Made by a program: the position numbers and the translations under genes | Shown here: piece after piece, positions 1-5,446 of the stretch | Layout of the letters: every line of letters starts with the position of its first letter | How positions within the stretch are numbered: the first letter of the stretch is position 1 | Notes under the pieces: generated by a model | What the model was told of the DNA's origin: nothing | Database searches by the model: none | The model's input: only the letters and a program-made list of their open reading frames with translations | Source: CAYMEV01 sp964431655 [NCBI: uncultured bacterium] | Lineage (GTDB): Bacteria > CAYMEV01 | Direction: 5' to 3' | NCBI GenBank assembly: GCA_964431655.1 | Contig: CAYSKJ010000167.1 | Location: 1-6,716 of the forward strand | DNA: 6,716 nucleotides

Positions 1-98
1 CGAAAAAAGGCGATGAATTGACAAGGAGTGGCATGAAATTTACCGTGCTTAGTGTGAGCAATATACGAATAGACAGGGTTATGGTCGAATTTTTATGA
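1..98 (+). CDS. C-terminal end of a CNNM/CorC-type membrane protein with a CorC_HlyC domain (5' end outside window)
   Basis: An open frame runs from position 3 to a TGA at 96-98, giving about 31 residues. They include a GDEL turn, then G-M-K-F-T-V-L and R-I-D-R-V. This is the usual ending of the CorC_HlyC transporter-associated domain, which family members show as GDEV...F.VLEV...RI.RV. The domain closes CNNM/CorC/HlyC (TlyC-like) proteins, which have a DUF21 membrane domain, a CBS pair and then this domain. They are linked to Mg2+/Co2+ transport or resistance; the historical hemolysin name is doubtful. The stop overlaps the next gene's start by 4 bp (ATGA), so the two are probably co-transcribed and translationally coupled. 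The fact that the next gene also encodes a CNNM protein supports the assignment. Only the tail is visible, so the full architecture is inferred. Confidence 0.72.
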   Translation, partial: KKGDELTRSGMKFTVLSVSNIRIDRVMVEFL

Positions 99-1066
99 AT
101 ATAATTCTGCTTGTGTTATTTCTTGGCTTTATAGGCATGTTCGCAGGCTTTGAGGTGGGCTTCTATACAATCAACCCCGTCAGGCTTGACATCCTGGCAG
201 AGAAAAAGCACCGGCCCGCCCTGCTGCTCAAGCATTTCAGAAAGCACAAGGAGCACCTGATAATATCAATCCTGATCGGCACCAATCTATTCAACTACCT
301 TTTCTCCGGTTTTCTGATGCACAGCCTGGGCAGTGTAGGCCAGAGATACCGGGTACTTCTCTCTACCCTTATCGGGACAGGGTTTGTATTTGTTTTTGCG
401 GAGGTTTACCCCAAGTTTCTGTTTCAGAGCTACCCTGACCTGCTGACCTACGGATTCGTCAGGATTATATATGTTTTTCACAGGATATTTTTGCCTGTCG
501 GATATATACTTAAGCTCATTACTGAGTTTTTCAGGAAGGTTTTGAGGATAAATAAGTCTTCCATAGACCATGTATACGGAAGAAAAAGCCTGGTAGGCTT
601 CATAGACCAGGCCCACGCAATGAGGTACATAGACAAGGCCAAGAAGGATATGCTCTTTTCTATCCTCAGGCTTAAAGATTCCGGGGTTTCAGAGCTTGCG
701 GTGACACCGGAGGGTGTTATCTCCTTTTATATGGATGATACTTATGAAAAAGTCATGGGAATCATAAGAAAATACCCCTACAAGAGATACCCGGTCCTGG
801 ACAGAAAGACGGGGAGAGTGCTGAAAATACTCAATGTACTTCACCTCTTCTGGAATGAAACAGACTGGGCCTGTCTTAAAGATCTTTCCAGCCTGCTAAA
901 CGATCCGGTTTTTATCAGCTCTCAGGACAGCCTGCTTACTGTCATGCAGAAGATGCAGTCCAGGAGCTCAGTCATGGCAGTGATAGTCAACGGTGACAAA
1001 TATTCAGGCATTGTAACCCTGAGGGATATTATAAACGGGGCCATTACAAAGGTAAAAGATCTTTGA
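95..1066 (+). CDS. CNNM-family (DUF21) membrane protein with divergent CBS pair, lacking a CorC_HlyC domain
   Basis: A 323-residue protein. Residues 1-145 match the DUF21/CNNM membrane domain. They have an N-terminal hydrophobic helix followed by G-F-E-V-G-F-Y (E20, the family's 'sAaEtA' position), a helix with I-G-T-N-L-F-N (N64, N67; usual GNNlvN), and F-A-E-V-Y-P-K (E103, P106, K107; usual GEixPK). About four membrane segments are expected near 1-22, 54-76, 86-104 and 115-145. Residues about 200-320 form a degenerate CBS pair. The usual MTPR is V-T-P-E (203-206) and the SRxPV position reads K-R-Y-P-V (230-234). CBS2 is recognisable from S-G-I-V-T-L-R-D-I (304-312). The protein stops there, with no C-terminal CorC_HlyC domain. 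No Shine-Dalgarno site precedes the ATG, which sits in the ATGA overlap, so translation probably depends on coupling. The likely role is cation transport or homeostasis at the inner membrane, perhaps as partner of the upstream paralogue. Family is fairly secure; substrate unknown. Confidence 0.85.
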   Translation: MNIILLVLFLGFIGMFAGFEVGFYTINPVRLDILAEKKHRPALLLKHFRKHKEHLIISILIGTNLFNYLFSGFLMHSLGSVGQRYRVLLSTLIGTGFVFVFAEVYPKFLFQSYPDLLTYGFVRIIYVFHRIFLPVGYILKLITEFFRKVLRINKSSIDHVYGRKSLVGFIDQAHAMRYIDKAKKDMLFSILRLKDSGVSELAVTPEGVISFYMDDTYEKVMGIIRKYPYKRYPVLDRKTGRVLKILNVLHLFWNETDWACLKDLSSLLNDPVFISSQDSLLTVMQKMQSRSSVMAVIVNGDKYSGIVTLRDIINGAITKVKDL

Positions 1067-1151
1067 AACTGAATAATATTGATTACTGCTCTTAAAAAAA
1101 TGCCTGTATAAAACTCAATCATCATGCATTAAATCTGCAATTCAGTTTTTT
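1066..1151 (+). promoter_or_regulatory. Long-range 9-bp inverted repeat with T-run, possible weak terminator or leader structure
   Basis: AAACTGAAT (1066-1074), directly at the CNNM stop codon, is perfectly complementary to ATTCAGTTT (1140-1148). The second arm runs into T6 (1146-1151). It could be a weak terminator for the CNNM operon or an upstream arm of the ABC-F leader RNA. The stem is AT-rich and the loop is 65 nt, so it is not a convincing intrinsic terminator. No better terminator was seen between the two genes. Confidence 0.2.
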
Positions 1152-1168
1152 AATGACAATAGGCCGTT

Positions 1169-1197
1169 TTGATTTTATTGTTGAACAGAAATATGAC
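1169..1197 (+). promoter_or_regulatory. Possible sigma70-type promoter in front of the ABC-F gene
   Basis: TTGATT (1169-1174) and TATGAC (1192-1197) are 17 bp apart, each matching consensus at four of six positions. Initiation would fall near 1204, inside the first Shine-Dalgarno site. Such a transcript would largely lose the upstream ORF's ribosome site but keep the ABC-F one. In AT-rich DNA this match could be chance. A promoter farther upstream, around TATAAA at 1107-1112 but without a well-spaced -35, is an alternative. Confidence 0.2.
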
Positions 1198-1212
1198 ATA
1201 GGAGGATCTCCA

Positions 1213-1329
1213 ATGAAAATAATCACCTCGATCACAAAAAGGGGCAATTTATACAACAAAAACAGGAGGTTCTTCTTATGTCGCTTATCAAAGCAGATAA
1301 AATATCTTTTAAATATGACTCCCAGATAG
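1213..1329 (+). CDS. Putative 38-codon leader peptide (upstream ORF) of the ABC-F gene
   Basis: AGGAGG at 1200-1205 lies 7 nt before ATG 1213, as good a ribosome site as that of the ABC-F gene itself (AGGAGG 1264-1269, 8 nt before ATG 1278). The frame runs 38 codons to TAG at 1327-1329. It begins M-K-I-I-T-S-I-T-K-R-G, is rich in Lys/Arg/Asn, and has no recognisable domain. It reads across the ABC-F Shine-Dalgarno site and start codon in a different frame, overlapping that gene by 52 bp. Ribosomes on this ORF would therefore compete with or control initiation of the ABC-F gene. Short upstream ORFs are known attenuation devices for ribosome-targeting resistance genes, including several ABC-F, erm and msr genes. 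Here the regulatory role is inferred from position. The protein has no known homologue that I recognise, and a chance ORF is possible, although the perfect ribosome site argues against that. Confidence 0.5.
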   Translation: MKIITSITKRGNLYNKNRRFFLCRLSKQIKYLLNMTPR

Positions 1330-2912
1330 GAGATATCCTGCATTCGGTCTCCTTCCGGATTACAAATAAGGATAAAACAGGGCTTATAGGCCGGAACGGA
1401 AGCGGGAAAAGCACCCTTTTCAAGCTGATACTCGGCATTATCAATCCTTATGAAGGAAATATATTCAAAAAAGAAGGAATTCTAATCGGCTGGCTTCCGC
1501 AGGAACTGGCTGTAAACATCGATAATTCAAGCATTTCAGACTTTCTGTGGCAATCAGAAGGTACCTTGTATGAAATATATAAAAAAATATACTCAAAACT
1601 GAAAGACAGGGCCCAAGACCTGGAGCTTAAAGGGGAATTCTGCGCCAGGGGGGGATATTCCTTCCAGGCCCGCCTGGAAAAGACAGCCGGATTCTTCGGC
1701 TTTGATGAATCCAGGCTGGATTACCCGCTGTCGTCCTTAAGTGCGGGGGAGAAGACAAAGCTGGCCATCTGCCGGATTATGCTTATGAATCCTGATATCA
1801 TACTGCTGGATGAACCTACCAATCATATTGATTTATCCGCAATGCAATGGCTGGAAGATTACCTTGCAGGGCTTGCAATCCCCTGTGTCATTATAAGCCA
1901 TGACAGGGAATTCCTTGATAACTGTACTGAAAAGACCTGGGAACTGTCAGAAAAGGGTATCAGAGAATTTTCAGGGAATTATTCCTTTTATAAAACTGAA
2001 ACCGCTAATCTGCACCAAAGGAATCTGCTGGATTATAAAAAACAGCAGAAAAAGATAAAACAGCTTAGAAGAGTAGTTCAGGAAAGAAAATCCATGGCCG
2101 GTTCAATGGAAAGTTTTAAACCCAGGCGTTCTGTGAAAAAGAACGGGGGAATATGCAAAAGGGACGCAGGTTCCCAGAAAAGGGTCAGGAAGCATGTTAT
2201 GAGGTCGGCAATGGCGGTGGAGACAAGGATAAAAAGGATGATAGAAAAGGAGGAAAAAGCAAGACCCTTTTCTGAAAAAAAGAGGTCAGTCAGCTTTATT
2301 CCCGGCAGTTTAGAGAACAGGTGGGTTATAAGGATAAATAACCTGGCAAAGGAATATGATTCAGAATATGTTTTCAGGGGTTTCGGCCTTTCTGTAGAAA
2401 GAAATTCAAGGATTGCAGTTCTGGGGAAAAATGGATCAGGGAAATCAACTCTTCTTAGAATTTTAGCAGGGTTGGACAGTAATTATGAAGGGGAAATCAC
2501 GCGCGCGCCCCGGTTAAGAACGGGCTATTATGCCCAGGAATTTGAGAACCTTGATTTTGACAGCAATATCCTGGATGAGATTCTTTGCGGAGATATGAGG
2601 GAAGAATCCCGGGCAAGGACCATATTGGGCTCCCTCAACATACGGGGGGACAAGGTGTATCAAAAAATCAGGACCCTGAGCATAGGGGAAAGAAGCAAGA
2701 CAGCACTGGCAAAGATAATTTTCATCAGGCCGAACCTGTTGCTCCTTGACGAACCTACCAACCATCTCGAGATTGAAGCCAGAGAGTCCTTTGAAAATGC
2801 CCTGGATGAATTTCCGGGAGCCATAATCCTGGTATCTCATGACAGGTATTTTATACAAAGGATAGCCAATAATCAAATAAATATGGAAAACTACGGCAAT
2901 ATTAAGAAATAA
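1278..2912 (+). CDS. ABC-F family ATPase, ribosomal-protection (ARE)-like
   Basis: A 544-residue soluble protein with two ABC ATPase domains in tandem and no membrane segments, which is the ABC-F arrangement. Domain 1 has Walker A GRNGSGKST (38-46), Q-loop Q75, signature LSAGE (154-158), Walker B with catalytic E179 in LLDEPTNHID, and switch H208. Domain 2 has GKNGSGKST (383-391), Q420, LSIGE (467-471), E492 in LLDEPTNHLE and H521. Both catalytic sites look intact. Between them, about 240-340, is a long, strongly basic linker of helical character. In ABC-F proteins this linker enters the ribosomal E site and contacts P-site tRNA. A linker of about 95-100 residues suits the antibiotic-resistance (Msr/Lsa/Vga/VmlR-like) or 'ribosomal protection-like' branch better than the housekeeping factors, but drug specificity cannot be read from the sequence. 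The start at 1278 has AGGAGG 8 nt upstream, and no in-frame ATG lies between it and the TGA at 1194. The gene is convergent with the yitT-like gene 23 bp away and is probably controlled by the preceding leader ORF. Confidence 0.9.
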   Translation: MSLIKADKISFKYDSQIGDILHSVSFRITNKDKTGLIGRNGSGKSTLFKLILGIINPYEGNIFKKEGILIGWLPQELAVNIDNSSISDFLWQSEGTLYEIYKKIYSKLKDRAQDLELKGEFCARGGYSFQARLEKTAGFFGFDESRLDYPLSSLSAGEKTKLAICRIMLMNPDIILLDEPTNHIDLSAMQWLEDYLAGLAIPCVIISHDREFLDNCTEKTWELSEKGIREFSGNYSFYKTETANLHQRNLLDYKKQQKKIKQLRRVVQERKSMAGSMESFKPRRSVKKNGGICKRDAGSQKRVRKHVMRSAMAVETRIKRMIEKEEKARPFSEKKRSVSFIPGSLENRWVIRINNLAKEYDSEYVFRGFGLSVERNSRIAVLGKNGSGKSTLLRILAGLDSNYEGEITRAPRLRTGYYAQEFENLDFDSNILDEILCGDMREESRARTILGSLNIRGDKVYQKIRTLSIGERSKTALAKIIFIRPNLLLLDEPTNHLEIEARESFENALDEFPGAIILVSHDRYFIQRIANNQINMENYGNIKK

Positions 2913-2915
2913 TTC

Positions 2916-2930
2916 CCTTGTATCATAAGG
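2916..2930. terminator. Small hairpin between convergent genes, possible weak bidirectional terminator
   Basis: CCTTGT (2916-2921) pairs with ATAAGG (2925-2930) around a 3-nt loop, with one G-U pair. It fills most of the 23-bp gap between the ABC-F stop and the convergent yitT-like stop. Neither side has a good T-run (ATTTACT follows on the plus strand), so termination strength is doubtful. It is the only dyad in the gap. Confidence 0.25.
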
Positions 2931-2935
2931 ATTTA

Positions 2936-3889
2936 CTACTCAATCTGCAGTTTGGTGCTCTTGAAGCCGTATCCCATTATATCATATACATCGGTAATGA
3001 CCATGAAAACTTCAGGGTCAGTCTCTTTGGCTATCTGGAGGAGCTTTACATTCTGCCTTATGTTGAAAACAACAAATATTATGTTTCTGTCTATTTTTTC
3101 ATAGGTGCCGTAGCCTTTCAAATAAGTGACTCCCCTTCCCATCTCCTCATATATTCTTTTCCTGATCCTTTCCACATTTGCCCCGTTATTGCATATTATA
3201 ATGGCAGCTTTTAAATTTGGAAGCCCCTCGGTTATGATATTGCTGAACCTTGTGGTTAGAAAAAGGCAGAAATAACCCCATATAATAAGGTTCAGGTCCT
3301 CAAACACTAATCCGATTATGAATATGATAAGGGTTTCAACGATTATATAGCCGTTGCCTATGCTTATGTTGAGGTATTTTTTCAGCATGGCCACAGGTAT
3401 ATCCGTGCCCCCGGTGGAGGCATTGGACCTGAAAATTATGCCTAATCCTGCCCCGAGCAGGATAGAGCCGGCTATGGCAGCAAGAAAAATATTATCGGTC
3501 ATGGCCCATTCAGCCGGTGCCTTCATTTCCCCGTTGACAATATTGTATTTTATTATGAGATCCTGAAGAATGTTCCAGTTGTAAAGCCTTTCAGGGACCA
3601 GAACCTCGGTCATGACGGAACTGGTGAAAAACCCTATGAAGGTTCCCAGGCCGAACTGCCGGTTAACAAAAAGAATCCCCAGCACCCACAGGGGAATATT
3701 TATGGCAAGCATTGTAATACCCAGGGGCATATTGAAGATGTGGAACAGTATTCCGCTTATTCCGCCCACACCGCCTGGCGCTATCTTAAAGGGGACCAGA
3801 AACCAGGAGTAGCCTAAGCCGAAAAGTATGCTTCCGAACAGGATTCCTACCATCCTTCTTATCAATCCAAACTGTGAAAATATTTTCAT
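2936..3889 (-). CDS. YitT-family membrane protein with C-terminal DUF2179 domain
   Basis: A 317-residue integral membrane protein. The N-terminal two thirds match the YitT_membrane family (DUF161). Signs are a helix near 12-33, the conserved P-F-K-I-A-P-G-G-V-G-G-I-S (33-45), and hydrophobic segments near 58-76, 80-97, 133-153, 180-197 and 199-213. The second half repeats the family pattern at R-S-N-A-S-T-G-G-T-D-I (154-164). Residues about 224-310 are a cytosolic DUF2179 domain with G-R-G-V-T (251-255), G-Y-G-T-Y (259-263) and D-P-E-V-F...Y-G-F-K. Its ferredoxin-like fold may bind a ligand. Family members are usually about 280-290 residues; the excess sits in a hydrophilic stretch at about 98-132. 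The substrate is unknown in the family. The ATG at 3889 has AGGA 11 nt upstream, a slightly long spacing, and the next Met (residue 12) would cut into the first helix. The gene is transcribed alone, divergently from the M16 pair and convergently with the ABC-F gene. Confidence 0.9.
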   Translation of the reverse strand: MKIFSQFGLIRRMVGILFGSILFGLGYSWFLVPFKIAPGGVGGISGILFHIFNMPLGITMLAINIPLWVLGILFVNRQFGLGTFIGFFTSSVMTEVLVPERLYNWNILQDLIIKYNIVNGEMKAPAEWAMTDNIFLAAIAGSILLGAGLGIIFRSNASTGGTDIPVAMLKKYLNISIGNGYIIVETLIIFIIGLVFEDLNLIIWGYFCLFLTTRFSNIITEGLPNLKAAIIICNNGANVERIRKRIYEEMGRGVTYLKGYGTYEKIDRNIIFVVFNIRQNVKLLQIAKETDPEVFMVITDVYDIMGYGFKSTKLQIE

Positions 3890-3924
3890 GTGATCAGATA
3901 TCCTTTTGTTTTAATCTTGCATGT

Positions 3925-3953
3925 TCTATAGAAATAAAAATAAAAATCAACAA
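3925..3953 (-). promoter_or_regulatory. Likely promoter of the yitT-like gene
   Basis: On the minus strand TTGTTG (-35, plus-strand 3953-3948) and TATAGA (-10, 3930-3925) are separated by 17 nt of T-rich DNA. The -10 lies 35 bp before the ATG at 3889, leaving a short leader with AGGA. Spacing and the AT-rich spacer are good; the -35 is only half consensus. The 19-bp dyad at 3960-3978 sits just upstream of the -35. Confidence 0.4.
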
Positions 3954-3959
3954 TTTTTC

Positions 3960-3978
3960 TTTTATCACATTGATAAAA
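3960..3978. promoter_or_regulatory. Perfect 19-bp dyad (8-bp arms, 3-bp spacer), operator candidate
   Basis: TTTTATCA (3960-3967), spacer CAT, TGATAAAA (3971-3978) form a perfect inverted repeat in the divergent region between the yitT-like gene and the M16 pair. It lies 6 bp upstream of the proposed yitT -35 and about 70 bp before the M16 start codon. Its right half contains TTGATA, which could serve as a -35 for the M16 operon, though no good -10 follows. It has the size and symmetry of a dimeric repressor or activator site. It has no T-run and few G-C pairs, so a terminator is unlikely. The regulator is unknown. Confidence 0.4.
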
Positions 3979-4045
3979 CATTTGCCGGGGTTTCACCGTA
4001 GGCTTAATTTCAGATGAAACAATTAAATACCGAAAGGAGGTAGCA

Positions 4046-5446
4046 ATGGAGAAACACCTTAAAGGGCTGATCAGCTTTATTCTGCTGTTCAGCGCTTTTG
4101 TTTTTCTCTTTTCATGTTCTGCTTCAAAGCCGGTGGAACTGGAAAGAGAGCCGGTTTTAGAAGCTTCTGCAGAAGAGTTAAGGGAAGGATACAGCTATTA
4201 TAAGATGCACAACGGTCTCAGGGTCTTTGTTGTCGAAGACCATCGGGTTCCCCTGGTTACATTTTCCATAACCTACAATGTCGGTTCCATTGATGAACCC
4301 CGGGGACTTTCAGGGATATCCCACTTCCTGGAGCATGTGATGTTTCTTGGAACCCATGCCCTGGACAAGGAAGAGGTTTTTGACCTGATAAGGGAAGTGG
4401 GAGGAACGAATAATGCAGCCACATCCTATGATTTTACAACCTATTTTGCAGAGGTTCCCTCTTCAAAGCTTGAGCTGCTGGTGGCAATAGAGGCCGACAG
4501 GATGGGCAACCTGGTAATCAACCCCGAGGAATTTGAGAGGGAAAGACAGGTCGTTATGCAGGAGCGCAGGCAGACAAGGGAGAATAACCTGTACTCTTCA
4601 GTCATGGAACTGGTCACGGCAGATGCATTCAGGGAGAGTTCGCTGAATCACGGTATTATTGGATGGATGGAAGATATAGAGTCCATAGGGGTTGAAGATA
4701 TGAAAAATCATTACAGGCAGTTTTATTCACCCAATAATGCCGTTATTGTTGTGTCCGGAGATGCGGAGAAGGATAATGTCATAGCCCTTGTAGAGAAGTA
4801 TTTCAGCCGGTATGAGCCCCAGGACATTGACAGGTATGTATCAAAGGAACCGCCCCAGACCGAAGAAAGGTTTTTAAGAATAGAAAAGACCACAAATCTT
4901 CCCATGATAGCCATGCTCTATAAAATACCCGAAGGGAATCATCCTGACATGCCTGCAATAAATGCCTTTCTAAATATTCTGGTGAATGACCCAAATTCCA
5001 GGGTTAACCGGAAGCTTAAGAATCAGATGAGAATAATACTGGGAGGCAGGATCTATGCCATGTCCCTTAGATATCCGGGTTATGCCTTCGGAAGCCTCAT
5101 GACCATGAGTGAAGACATGCTGGACACGGTAAGGGATGCCTTTGATGCGGAGATAATGAATATTATTGAAAACGGCGTGGAGGATGATGAACTTGCCATA
5201 GTTAAAAAGAGCATAATAAATAGGGAGATATTCTCCCAGAAAAGGCCGGGAATGCTGGCCAGGCAGATTGGAATGAACACGGTAAGGTACCAGGACCCGG
5301 ACTTTGCAAAGACAGAAATAAAGAGGTACCAGGACCTGACCGGGGAGGATATAGTGGGGGTAGCTGAAAAATACTTCGGCAGGACAGGCAGGACCATCGG
5401 TTATGTTATACCCAGGAAAGAAAAGGTAGAGGTTGAAGACTTATGA
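4046..5446 (+). CDS. M16 family zinc metallopeptidase (insulinase/pitrilysin-like), predicted lipoprotein, catalytic subunit
   Basis: A 466-residue protein. Residues 1-24 are a lipoprotein signal: Lys near the N-terminus, a hydrophobic core, then L-F-S-C with Cys24 as the lipidation site and Ser at +2, which under Lol rules would favour the outer membrane. Residues about 50-190 form the catalytic M16 domain. The inverted zinc motif is H93-F-L-E96-H97, with E96 as general base, and the third ligand E173 is in V-V-M-Q-E-R-R, 76 residues after H97 as in the family. Residues about 200-390 are the M16_C domain. The region corresponding to the Arg/Tyr substrate clamp is unusual: S-R (318-319) is followed by K325 where Arg is expected, a few extra residues, then Y337. 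Length is typical of the two-domain M16B group, which works as dimers. AGGAGG (4035-4040) lies 5 nt before the ATG. The stop overlaps the next M16 gene's start (ATGA), indicating coupled synthesis of a heterodimer. It presumably cleaves peptides or small proteins in the envelope. Confidence 0.93.
   Translation: MEKHLKGLISFILLFSAFVFLFSCSASKPVELEREPVLEASAEELREGYSYYKMHNGLRVFVVEDHRVPLVTFSITYNVGSIDEPRGLSGISHFLEHVMFLGTHALDKEEVFDLIREVGGTNNAATSYDFTTYFAEVPSSKLELLVAIEADRMGNLVINPEEFERERQVVMQERRQTRENNLYSSVMELVTADAFRESSLNHGIIGWMEDIESIGVEDMKNHYRQFYSPNNAVIVVSGDAEKDNVIALVEKYFSRYEPQDIDRYVSKEPPQTEERFLRIEKTTNLPMIAMLYKIPEGNHPDMPAINAFLNILVNDPNSRVNRKLKNQMRIILGGRIYAMSLRYPGYAFGSLMTMSEDMLDTVRDAFDAEIMNIIENGVEDDELAIVKKSIINREIFSQKRPGMLARQIGMNTVRYQDPDFAKTEIKRYQDLTGEDIVGVAEKYFGRTGRTIGYVIPRKEKVEVEDL

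Noticed and set aside
2499-2513. A local CG-rich run (ACGCGCGCGCCCCGG) in the AT-leaning ABC-F gene
   Set aside because: It is short, in frame, and encodes an ordinary T-R-A-P-R stretch of the second ATPase domain. It has no dyad of useful size and no sign of an insertion or recombination site.
2514-3214. Open frames opposite the ABC-F gene (2514-2876, minus) and opposite the yitT-like gene (2918-3214, plus)
   Set aside because: Both lie opposite genes with full family signatures, have no good ribosome site, and their translations show no recognisable domain. They are shadow frames.
5285-5336. A 13-bp direct repeat, AGGTACCAGGACC, at 5285-5297 and 5324-5336 in the first M16 gene
   Set aside because: The copies are 39 bp apart and in frame, each encoding R-Y-Q-D within an otherwise normal C-terminal region. 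Shared codon preference for a repeated short peptide explains it, and no further repeats or insertion boundaries are present.
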